From NCBI GenBank assembly GCA_034409055.1, contig DAOUMU010000064.1, positions 1-7,878 on the forward strand: 7,878 bases of DNA. Direction: 5' to 3'. A program made the position numbers and the translations under genes. Under the pieces are notes generated by a model. The model was not told the DNA's origin, ran no database searches, and worked only from the letters and a program-made list of their open reading frames with translations. This DNA is from DAOUMU01 sp034409055 (lineage in GTDB: Bacteria > Chloroflexota > Anaerolineae > 4572-78 > J111). Positions 1 to 6,213 of this stretch are shown here, one piece after another. Every line of letters begins with the position of its first letter. Within the stretch, counting starts at the first letter, position 1.

Positions 1-123
1 CCAGAGCTAATCGTAAATCCAAAACCCACAGGGCCAGTGTCGTAAATCGTAAATTGGTCTCTAGCAAAATTGTTTACAAAGTAAGATCGACAATTTTTTG
101 TCGATGTGATGGCCCTAAGAGGC
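1..123. other. non-coding left edge downstream of the minus-strand operon
   Basis: This segment follows the stop codon of the last minus-strand gene and runs to the window edge. I see no open frame with a ribosome binding site in it. It contains three copies of the octamer TCGTAAAT (11-18, 40-47, 47-54; ATTTACGA on the minus strand) and a perfect 8-bp hairpin at 86-105, both listed separately. The gene beyond the left edge cannot be judged. Confidence 0.6.
86..105 (-). terminator. possible terminator hairpin after the SGNH-like/DUF11 gene
   Basis: ATCGACAA and TTGTCGAT form a perfect 8-bp stem around a 4-base loop, 18 bases past the stop codon of the minus-strand gene ending at 124. The position suits transcript termination. 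On the minus strand the stem is followed by CTTACTTTGT, which is only a weak U-tract, so an mRNA 3'-end stabilising hairpin is an equally good reading. Confidence 0.4.
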
Positions 124-1485
124 CTACTGCTTTAATATTAAGGGCAGGTGGACCATTTCGGCGTTGACAACAATAACGGCTGTGCTGGAGACAGTCTTGC
201 TACCTGGCACATTGACAAGGGCTATGTTGCTAATGACCAACGGTGTAGTTATCGGTGTACTCACGGTAACGACGTAGGTAACGGTGACAACCGGGGTAGG
301 CGACAGCACACCCGACCAACGCAAGGTGGGGGCACCGGTATCGGTCACGACGCCTGTCGTCGCCGTTAAGGTATCGGACAGATAGGACAAACCAGGGGGT
401 ACCTCGTCGGTAAGCTGGGCCGTAGGGGATAGGGGGGTAAGACTTTGGATAACCACAGTGTAGGTAAGTCTCTGTCCGTTTGTTGGCGCTGAGGTAGAAG
501 CTGTTTTCTGAGCCGTGACCAACTCAGTTACATCTCCGTCCCAACCGGCCAGCCGGGCCATCATCCACCAGAAGGCATTTCCTTTGAGCTTACAGAACAA
601 CGTACTGTCCTCAAGACTGGCTGAATGTGCACAAGAGCCAGGCAAGTCGGTACAGAACTCCGGGTGATTGTCGCAAAAATCGGCACACCAGGTGCAGGTG
701 CCCTCGCCGTTGTTGACGTAAGGACCTCCACCCAGCGGGTCGTAGGTTTCAATATCTGCAAAATCAAACAAGACCATCTTGTTATCTATAGCATATTGTC
801 TGACCATGTTGTTGTTACGCTCAAGGGTGGTGCTGCCGCCATCGGTGTGGCCGGTCATAAGAATGAAGCGCATATCAGGATAGTCTGTTTCAAATTGAGA
901 TATTGTACTCAGATAGTCGTTAACCACTGCTTCAGAATTACTCGACTGCTGTCCACACCACGACCACATCGAGTAGTCGAATAAACCTGTATTAGCGACA
1001 GCTCGCGTCCGGTCTCTGCCGGCCGGCGTACTCCAATAATCCTCTGGAGTGATATATGTTTCAGGCGGGTTGCCGTCGTACATACAAAGCTGGCCAGTTC
1101 CACAAGGCAGCGATGTGGGAGGGCTCGAGCTAGCGGTGAATCTGTGGTAACTGTACTTTGGTTCCACCTGCTCGAGCTTTTCAATACCTGAAACAATCTG
1201 TCCCCCGTGCGACGTATGGGCATAGTGAATGGCCAGTTTCTTGGCCTCTTCCAGCCAGTAATCGGGAATCTTGCTCAAATCGGTGCAAGTATGGTCAATG
1301 ATGATCGGCGCCCCGGCCTGACTGCCTACCTGGGACTGCGTAGATACCTCAACCGTCGCTTTCTCCTCGGATGGAACCGGGATGTCGCCACCCTGAGCAT
1401 TGATACGCAATGGGACGATAAGACATATCAACGCCCCCGATAATAGAAGTACAATCAATGTGTCAAAAAACTTGTGAATTTTCAT
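124..1485 (-). CDS. secreted cysteine-rich protein with HTSHG/MTGHTDG domain, DUF11 module and LPLILK C-terminal tail
   Basis: A 453-residue exported protein of unknown function. Residues 1-30 form a signal peptide (basic start, long hydrophobic core, likely cleavage after INA), and 31-60 are a polar linker. The main domain, about 62-317, carries His/Asp-rich motifs TSHGGQ (91-96), WSWCGQ (174-179), MTGHTDGG (210-217), DFADIE (241-246) and AHS (286-288), plus AFWWMMARLAGWDG near its end. I recognise this pattern from uncharacterised secreted proteins; a hydrolase of SGNH/GDSL-like fold is only a guess. Ten cysteines (67 to 298, including a C-x2-C-x3-C cluster at 264-271) suggest disulfides or a metal site. 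Residues about 320-441 are a DUF11-type beta-sandwich, followed by the tail HLPLILKQ. The ATG start is set by GAGAGGG 8 bases upstream, which overlaps the TGA of the preceding beta-helix gene; only 12 bases separate the two, so co-transcription and translational coupling are likely. Confidence 0.88.
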   Translation of the reverse strand: MKIHKFFDTLIVLLLSGALICLIVPLRINAQGGDIPVPSEEKATVEVSTQSQVGSQAGAPIIIDHTCTDLSKIPDYWLEEAKKLAIHYAHTSHGGQIVSGIEKLEQVEPKYSYHRFTASSSPPTSLPCGTGQLCMYDGNPPETYITPEDYWSTPAGRDRTRAVANTGLFDYSMWSWCGQQSSNSEAVVNDYLSTISQFETDYPDMRFILMTGHTDGGSTTLERNNNMVRQYAIDNKMVLFDFADIETYDPLGGGPYVNNGEGTCTWCADFCDNHPEFCTDLPGSCAHSASLEDSTLFCKLKGNAFWWMMARLAGWDGDVTELVTAQKTASTSAPTNGQRLTYTVVIQSLTPLSPTAQLTDEVPPGLSYLSDTLTATTGVVTDTGAPTLRWSGVLSPTPVVTVTYVVTVSTPITTPLVISNIALVNVPGSKTVSSTAVIVVNAEMVHLPLILKQ

Positions 1486-1492
1486 TATGGCA

Positions 1493-1500
1493 CCCTCTCA
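1493..1500 (-). promoter_or_regulatory. ribosome binding site overlapping the upstream stop codon
   Basis: On the minus strand TGAGAGGG combines the TGA stop of the beta-helix gene with a GAGAGGG Shine-Dalgarno sequence; the GAGG core lies 8 bases before the ATG at 1483-1485. The overlap implies that ribosomes finishing the first gene help to start the second. Confidence 0.7.
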
Positions 1501-3729
1501 ATTTCTTTTTAATACAATCGGTAAATAAATTAAGTGATCGGAGGGCATCACACGCACCGTGTCGGTCAACCAGGGTGTGTCGTCCAGCATCGCATTGAGC
1601 GTGATGGTGTACCAGATGTAGTTGGTCAGGTTGGTCAGCGTGTAGGCGCGGGTGGGACTGCTGATGCCGGTGCTGGGGGAAGGTTGGTCACCGTTTGGGG
1701 GGTCGTAGATAATGCGCCAGGTACCGGTTGTGGGTAAGGTAGTATTGACTGTCCAACTCAGGTGGATGGCCCGATCAGCCGATGTGCCGTAGAGTTTTAA
1801 GAACGAGGCAAACTCGTAAGCACCAATATCCGGGGCAGCGCCGTGATAGTCATCGTTAATGCCGGGGATAATGACACCGGCGTCGATTAAGTCGCTCGCG
1901 GCCTCCAGCGTGTAGTCGCCGCCAGTAGCATGAGTGAAGCCCGGCTCGACATTGAAACCGTGAAGCTCCTGGCCCGTGGCCGCCTGGAACTCGGCCAGTG
2001 TGTTGAGATGACGGTCGGGCAGTCCGGACCACCAGGCCAGTTCACCAGCGAGGGTGGTGTACAAATTGTCATAATCCAGGTCAAGGGGCTGGCCGGGGTT
2101 GGCGTTGCTCAAGGCATAGTCGGTGCCGGACCAAATGTTGTTGCGGGCGTAGATCATTTCCCACGAACCGGGCGACTTGATATCCAGGCCATCGTTGCCT
2201 GGCAGGGCCGCGTCGGAGGTGTTGTGAAAGAGATACATCGGGCCTGATGGGGGGTACCCGCTGTTGAATTTGAAAGGCGTACCGGGATAGCTATTGTTAC
2301 CCACCCCGGTCCGGTAAATCAGGTTGCGGAGGGCGTACACCGGGCCGTCGTAGACGGGGGCCAGCGAGATGCCCACCAGCACGTCGTGGAAGGTGTTGCC
2401 CCAGATACGCACGTTGCTGCACTGTCCGTCGGTCTCGAATCCGTCGTCGCCTAAATTGTAGCCCAGGTTGTCGTAGACATCAGTCTCGTTGGTCAGGGCA
2501 GCCGTGCTCGACGGACAGACACCAAAGCCGTCGAAATCGTCGTGGAAGGTGTTGCGGCGGATGACGTTGCCGCGACCGGTGGTCGGGTCGTAGAATCTGA
2601 CGCCCCCGTCTTCCAAACGCCCTACCTCTTTTATATCTGCCCAGGGCCAGTCGAAAATGGTGTCGTAGAACTCGCTGTCCTGGATAACGTTGCGGTGGGA
2701 CTCGCGCTTGAGGCCAATGCCCAAATCGTTGCTGATAAAGGTGCAGTTCTGGATCAGGTTGTCGCTGGCGTTGTTGAAGTAAATGGCTTTGGCATAAGAG
2801 CCCTGCCCGTAATGACGGAAGGTCAAATCCAAAAAATAGATGTGGTTCTGCTCAACGGTGAAGGCATAGTTGTAACGGGATACCACCATTGTGGCACTGT
2901 TGGGGTCGGCATCTCCGGCCAGGTGAACGTAGAGCGTGGTGCCGCTGGTATAAAAACCGGGGGTGTTGTCGCGACTCAGGTTTTGCAGATTGGTCAGATT
3001 CTCATACGGGAAAAGCCGCTGGCCGTTGGCCATGACCAGGTGGGTGTCGGCGGCGTTGACGGTGGTGTGGTAGACGCCGCCGCCTTGAGCTGTCCAGGAG
3101 AAGGTGGCCGGGTCACCGCCGTCCAACACCGCTGTCTCGCCGGGATAGCTCCGGATGAGGATGGGGGCGCCCGCTGTGCCGGAATGGAGAAGGTCGATTT
3201 TCCCTTGATAGTAGACGCCGCCACGCAGCACAACCTCGTCTCCGGTCTGAGCTTGACTCAACCCCCCGGCTAACGAACAAGGAGAGAACTGGCTGCAGGT
3301 GAGGCCACTGCCAGAGGGACTGACGTAATAGGAGTTACTCGGGGCGGGAATGGTTATCTCAGGGCGGGTGGCAACGGTGCCGGCCACAGTTGTGCCATTC
3401 AGTGGACCGCCGTCGGGGTCGCTGAAGGTAACACGCACGTCGTAGGACGTACCAGGTTTCAGCCAGAAAAGGCTGCCCACAAAACGGGTATTCTCGATGC
3501 GTGAGAGTGGATAGCCCTGCCGATATGGCCCACTGCCGCTGAGGCGATATTCAACTGTGGCCGTTGCATCCTGGTCGGGGTCGTCGGTATCAGCCACGGT
3601 CACGATGAGGCCCATCGCCTGGAAAGTACCGTACAGTTCCAGCGAGGCGGCGGCGCGAGCAGAGCGCGCAGGTAAAAAAAGCCCCCCCAGAAAGACCAAC
3701 AAAAAGACAGCATGCCAGATTTTTTTCAT
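1498..3729 (-). CDS. secreted right-handed parallel beta-helix protein with YLPIVLK C-terminal tail
   Basis: A 743-residue exported protein. Residues 1-26 are a signal peptide (MKK start, hydrophobic core, likely cleavage after ARSARA). Residues about 28-125 look like an Fn3-type sandwich (WLKPGTSYDVRVTF). From about 134, YYVSPSGSG...GDEVVLRGGVYY opens a right-handed parallel beta-helix of the polysaccharide-lyase/NosD-like type, with repeating N-x-(I/V/T) turns such as NLIQNCTF, NVIQDSEF, NVIRRNTF and NVRIWGNTF through about 530. DLIDAG and DIGAYEF (613-640) match the usual end of such domains (choice-of-anchor Q type). A second Fn3-like segment (about 643-730) precedes the tail LIYLPIVLKRN. 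The start at 3727-3729 is chosen because AGGGA lies 5 bases upstream and a clean signal peptide begins there; the frame stays open to a TTG at 3837, which has no binding site. A carbohydrate-binding or lyase role is inferred; I see no assignable catalytic residues. Confidence 0.88.
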   Translation of the reverse strand: MKKIWHAVFLLVFLGGLFLPARSARAAASLELYGTFQAMGLIVTVADTDDPDQDATATVEYRLSGSGPYRQGYPLSRIENTRFVGSLFWLKPGTSYDVRVTFSDPDGGPLNGTTVAGTVATRPEITIPAPSNSYYVSPSGSGLTCSQFSPCSLAGGLSQAQTGDEVVLRGGVYYQGKIDLLHSGTAGAPILIRSYPGETAVLDGGDPATFSWTAQGGGVYHTTVNAADTHLVMANGQRLFPYENLTNLQNLSRDNTPGFYTSGTTLYVHLAGDADPNSATMVVSRYNYAFTVEQNHIYFLDLTFRHYGQGSYAKAIYFNNASDNLIQNCTFISNDLGIGLKRESHRNVIQDSEFYDTIFDWPWADIKEVGRLEDGGVRFYDPTTGRGNVIRRNTFHDDFDGFGVCPSSTAALTNETDVYDNLGYNLGDDGFETDGQCSNVRIWGNTFHDVLVGISLAPVYDGPVYALRNLIYRTGVGNNSYPGTPFKFNSGYPPSGPMYLFHNTSDAALPGNDGLDIKSPGSWEMIYARNNIWSGTDYALSNANPGQPLDLDYDNLYTTLAGELAWWSGLPDRHLNTLAEFQAATGQELHGFNVEPGFTHATGGDYTLEAASDLIDAGVIIPGINDDYHGAAPDIGAYEFASFLKLYGTSADRAIHLSWTVNTTLPTTGTWRIIYDPPNGDQPSPSTGISSPTRAYTLTNLTNYIWYTITLNAMLDDTPWLTDTVRVMPSDHLIYLPIVLKRN

Positions 3730-3913
3730 CTGTGTCCCTACAGTTTCCCCATAATAGAGTCCGGAACACAAAAATGAGGATACGCGCCTTGTGAAAATTT
3801 TAATTTGCGTTAAGAATGAGACCAGAAATGCAATCAAGTCATTGTTAGCTCATTGCGGGGGAGTATCGTTGATTGCTAATAGTCCCAGTAGATCCAATTT
3901 TTAGGCTCCGAGC

Positions 3914-3951
3914 GGACCACAGTCCGCATTTTGGCCGTTGGACTGTGGTCC
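3914..3951. repeat. perfect 12-bp inverted repeat (GGACCACAGTCC)
   Basis: GGACCACAGTCC at 3914-3925 is the exact reverse complement of GGACTGTGGTCC at 3940-3951, with a 14-base loop. Allowing one bulged A (3952), three more outer base pairs form (3911-3913 with 3953-3955). Neither side has a U-tract, so it is not a classical terminator. It lies about 185 bases upstream of the beta-helix start on the minus strand, compatible with a REP-like palindrome, an operator or an mRNA leader structure. Confidence 0.7.
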
Positions 3952-4042
3952 AGCTAGAGCAAAATTGAATTTACTGATGCTGCATCCTCCTCATTGCTGC
4001 GGCTGTTCAGACCATTCTGTCGCTTTAGCGCAGGGGGTGGCC

Positions 4043-4070
4043 TTGCGCCAGTTGGCTGAACTGAGCGCAA
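4043..4070 (-). repeat. imperfect hairpin downstream of the sortase-anchor ORF
   Basis: TTGCGC (4043-4048) pairs with GCGCAA (4065-4070), and after one bulged A, CAGTT pairs with AACTG around a GGCTG loop, giving 11 base pairs. It begins 27 bases past the stop of the anchor ORF on the minus strand, where a transcript end could lie. It is followed by GGCCACCCCC rather than a U-run, so a Rho-independent terminator is doubtful. Confidence 0.4.
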
Positions 4071-4097
4071 AGAGTCAACCCCTACTTCTGTTTATGC

Positions 4098-4373
4098 CTA
4101 TTGGGACAAACGCCGGCGCAACAACACCAGACCAAAGCCGCCCAAGATGAGCAGACCACCGATCGCCAGGACCGCTGCGCAGGTAGCAAAAGTCACCCCA
4201 CCAGACTCCGGCAGCGCCTCTGGAGGCATCGCCGCCTGGAGCTTGGTCCACGACTCGTCGGTGATGGTCCAGGTGAAGGCCGTAATTTTACCGTTTTGGA
4301 TCTTATACGATGATTTTGATTTTTTTGTCCTTGGCTTTTCGTCTTTTTGTCTCTTGTTAGTCGTTGTCTCGTA
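4098..4373 (-). pseudogene. remnant or tiny ORF with LPXTG-like sortase anchor (LPESGG)
   Basis: An open frame of 91 residues runs from a TGA at 4374-4376 to a TAG at 4098-4100. Its last 39 residues form a textbook sortase sorting signal: LPESGG, a hydrophobic stretch (VTFATCAAVLAIGGLLILGGFGLVLL) and a basic end RRRLSQ. Before it, YKIQNGKITAFTWTITDESWTKL resembles the C-terminal strand of NTF2/SnoaL-like proteins that end in such anchors; this is from memory of the family. The first 20 codons are Lys/Arg-rich and low-complexity, probably non-coding sequence read through. No ATG, GTG or TTG occurs before the ATG at 4227-4229, which lacks a good binding site and would give only 43 residues. I therefore favour a 5'-truncated gene. 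A small protein started at ACG (4362-4364), 12 bases after a strong AGGAGG, cannot be excluded. Confidence 0.6.
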
Positions 4374-4383
4374 TCACCTCCTT
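4373..4383 (-). promoter_or_regulatory. near-perfect Shine-Dalgarno (AAGGAGGTGAT) without a canonical start codon
   Basis: AAGGAGGTGAT is complementary to 11 consecutive bases of the usual 16S rRNA 3' end. It starts 10 bases past the stop of the small tailed protein and precedes the sortase-anchor frame. No ATG, GTG or TTG lies in the next 50 bases, so it looks like the binding site of a gene whose start has been lost. The only alternative is the nine-codon frame at 4384-4386, whose own codons overlap the site. Confidence 0.6.
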
Positions 4384-4393
4384 CATATTGCCG

Positions 4394-4696
4394 CTAACTC
4401 CCTTTGAGCAGAACCGGCAGATAGACATCATTAGCTCCGGAACTCCCGGCCGGAGCGCCAACACCCCAAAAGCCGCCGGCCAGGATGTAATTACCCCCAC
4501 TCATCAGTACCCCAGCATCCGGCTGACCGGTGGTGCTGGCCAGGGTGTAGTCAGTCGATGAGGAATAGCCACCCCCACCGGCTATGACATACCGGCCAAG
4601 ATTGAAGTCGACCGATGATGCGGCCAGGGTTCCAGCAATCAGCAGCCACATGGCCACCAAACTGCCTATCACTGTAAGTAACTGTCGTTTGTTCAT
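4394..4696 (-). CDS. small secreted protein with SGGNY-GGFW motif and YLPVLLK C-terminal tail
   Basis: A 100-residue exported protein. Residues 1-27 form a signal peptide (MNKRQ, then a hydrophobic core, likely cleavage near LAAS). The mature part carries YTLASTTGQPDAG (50-62) and SGGNYILAGGFWG (66-78), a short module I know from the ends of larger Chloroflexota secreted proteins. A Gly/Ser/Ala linker (79-88) leads to the tail DVYLPVLLKGS. It is therefore almost a minimal carrier of the tail: signal peptide, one module, linker, tail. The second ATG (4694-4696) is preferred because GAGG lies 7 bases before it, while the first ATG (4700-4702) directly abuts the binding site. It starts 28 bases after the protease stop codon and is probably the third full gene of that operon. 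Function unknown. Confidence 0.82.
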   Translation of the reverse strand: MNKRQLLTVIGSLVAMWLLIAGTLAASSVDFNLGRYVIAGGGGYSSSTDYTLASTTGQPDAGVLMSGGNYILAGGFWGVGAPAGSSGANDVYLPVLLKGS

Positions 4697-4702
4697 AGTC
4701 AT

Positions 4703-4726
4703 ACCTCACGATCATTCACGATCATT
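4703..4726 (-). repeat. tandem 10-bp duplication carrying the ribosome binding site of the small tailed gene
   Basis: CACGATCATT is repeated exactly and directly at 4707-4716 and 4717-4726. Read on the minus strand this is AATGATCGTG twice, from the stop codon of the protease to the GTGAGGT binding site (4703-4709) of the next gene. The second copy thus contributes the GTG of the site, and the duplication sets the distance between the two genes. Confidence 0.75.
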
Positions 4727-6197
4727 AGGGAATGGTGATACTGCCATTGTTAGTCAGTTTCATAGCACCATTATAAATACGGATTCCTATTGATATATCC
4801 CCCCTGGCGAAGAGTCGGGTGTTGGCAGAACTTGAGCCTTTGATGCGAATGGTCTGGCCAGAAGTATCGGTGCCGGTTACTGTAATCCCCGGCAGGAATT
4901 GTAAATACTGCCCTGCCTCAAAAGTGGCACTGCTGCCTGTAGCGTCCTGGTCAAAATAGCGATAGGGGAATGACTGTCTGCTGTAAGTACCTGCTATCCA
5001 ACTCCCCAGAGCTTGGGCCGGGTAGATGCTTTCGAGCATGTATTCTTCGTCTGGGTCACCCAAATATAAGGCATCCAACGTATACCAGGCAGTGTCACTG
5101 TTGGCCCACCCGTAATTCATGTGATATTGCCGAATGGGCGTGCTGCCGATTTCCTGCCACCCATCGGCCACGATGGAATGGTTTACTACCCTGTAGTGTA
5201 TGGGCCGGTTTACGTTGAATTGGGCTTTCATACGATTGAACCACGCCACCCCGCTGTAGTCGTCTCGATCCTCTTTAGTGCAAGCAGTTGAGTAGCGGTA
5301 GTGGTTTTCGTACACGTCCTCCATATCGTAGGTGTTGGCCGACGACTCATTACAGCCATAATCCATTCCCACTGCCTGCCCCACCTCGTGGCTTAACTCT
5401 GCAACGGCGTCGATTTGGACCTGGGGAGCGGACGTTGTGATGGTATTGCGCATGTTAGGCCAGTCGTAAGTGTCACTGTATGGACTGCCTTGCCCATAGG
5501 GAGGCCAGTTCCAATACCGCATAATCTGTGCCCCCGCTGTAGCCACACACCCTACAATCGCTCGACCGTTTGAATTACTGCAATTCATCCAAGGGCAATC
5601 ATTGTTATAAGGAGGGTCTTGATCCCAAGCCGTACTCAGCAACACTTGGCCTTCTTGATAGTTCATCTCCAACCCGCCGGTCTCGATCCCCTCTTTGAAT
5701 ATTTCTACGTTACTTTCCAATTCCTGCCAGGATCGTCTGTAGTCGATTTCAAGGACATTCTCCAGATCTTCGATCGAGGTTGTCTCGATTAAACCGGTAC
5801 TCTGTTCGATGCGGTCGAGGACACGCTCCATACTCTCTTTTATCAAGTCAGACATTCCTTCATCAGACTCAGGGTCCAGATCACTGACTGCGGAATAGGC
5901 CTTGACCGGGGCTAGAACCTTGTATAAAGAAATCACGATGAACCCTCTGGGTTTCACGGGGCAGAAATAGCCGAGGATTTGCTCGTTATGCTTGAATTCC
6001 TGGCAGTCATCCACCTCAGCGGTCTCGGCATCACCCCAAGTTCCTTTTTTTTGGATAATTAGAGTGATCCAGTTTTTCGCTATAGTCAGTGCTTCGTCCT
6101 TCGTAGCCAACTCAATTGGGGCCTGTGCCCGAGTTGGTAATGTCGACCCCATAATCGCCAGGCAAGCAATCAGAATTGCAATTATCAAGTTTTTCAT
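4725..6197 (-). CDS. secreted C10-family (streptopain-like) cysteine protease
   Basis: A 490-residue preproprotein. Residues 1-25 are a signal peptide (MKNLI core, cleavage near TRAQA). Residues about 28-180 resemble the C10 propeptide, with EALTIAKNWI and the ...GFIVISLYKVLAPVKAYS signature. The peptidase domain, about 185-395, opens with LLSTAWDQDPPYNNDCPW. It contains the nucleophile Cys217 in VGCVATAGAQIMRYWNWPP and the probable catalytic His340 in VVNHSIVADGW, followed by MNYGW (360-364), all as in streptopain. Family members cleave extracellular proteins and are activated by loss of the propeptide. Residues 400-490 are a beta-rich extension (FEAGQYLQFLPGITV) without the LPxxLK tail seen in the neighbours. 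The ATG at 6195-6197 is preferred, 9 bases after AGGAG; the in-frame TTG at 6203 is only 3 bases from it. The gene follows the fibre-like gene after 16 bases. Confidence 0.9.
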   Translation of the reverse strand: MKNLIIAILIACLAIMGSTLPTRAQAPIELATKDEALTIAKNWITLIIQKKGTWGDAETAEVDDCQEFKHNEQILGYFCPVKPRGFIVISLYKVLAPVKAYSAVSDLDPESDEGMSDLIKESMERVLDRIEQSTGLIETTSIEDLENVLEIDYRRSWQELESNVEIFKEGIETGGLEMNYQEGQVLLSTAWDQDPPYNNDCPWMNCSNSNGRAIVGCVATAGAQIMRYWNWPPYGQGSPYSDTYDWPNMRNTITTSAPQVQIDAVAELSHEVGQAVGMDYGCNESSANTYDMEDVYENHYRYSTACTKEDRDDYSGVAWFNRMKAQFNVNRPIHYRVVNHSIVADGWQEIGSTPIRQYHMNYGWANSDTAWYTLDALYLGDPDEEYMLESIYPAQALGSWIAGTYSRQSFPYRYFDQDATGSSATFEAGQYLQFLPGITVTGTDTSGQTIRIKGSSSANTRLFARGDISIGIRIYNGAMKLTNNGSITIP

Positions 6198-6206
6198 AAT
6201 CAATAT

Positions 6207-6211
6207 CTCCT
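6207..6211 (-). promoter_or_regulatory. ribosome binding site of the C10 protease
   Basis: AGGAG on the minus strand sits 9 bases before the ATG at 6195-6197 and 3 bases before the alternative TTG at 6201-6203, which decides for the ATG. It lies within the 16 bases after the TAG of the fibre-like gene, consistent with co-transcription. Confidence 0.65.
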
Positions 6212-6213
6212 GC

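Larger units (their letters stand above)
3730..4393. other. 664-base intergenic stretch without an intact gene
   Basis: This gap separates the two minus-strand gene blocks. It holds a sortase-anchor ORF or gene remnant (4098-4373), a hairpin at 4043-4070, a perfect 12-bp inverted repeat at 3914-3951 and an A-rich minus-strand segment at about 4310-4370. The part from 3730 to 3900 should contain the promoter of the beta-helix gene, but I could not pick out a convincing -35/-10 pair. Short plus-strand frames here lack binding sites and recognisable motifs. Confidence 0.6.

Noticed and set aside
2542..3273. Long plus-strand open frame of 243 codons opposite the beta-helix gene
   Set aside because: It lies fully antisense to a gene with clear domains; its Val/Gly-rich product is what a GC-rich antisense frame gives, and it has no recognisable domain.
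3730..3837. N-terminal extension of the beta-helix protein by 36 codons to a TTG
   Set aside because: The TTG has no binding site, and the extension would bury a good signal peptide that begins at the ATG 3727-3729, which does have AGGGA upstream.
3838..3913. Promoter of the beta-helix gene (TTGATT followed by CTTAAC on the minus strand)
   Set aside because: The -10 match is poor and no better than other A/T-rich pairs nearby, so I did not list it as a feature.
4021..4070. Integron attC-like recombination site
   Set aside because: The two hairpins lack the paired core sites of attC, and there is no integrase or cassette structure in the window.
3938..4313. Overlapping short plus-strand frames in the intergenic gap
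   Set aside because: They overlap each other, lack binding sites and cover the sequence that on the minus strand encodes a convincing sortase anchor.
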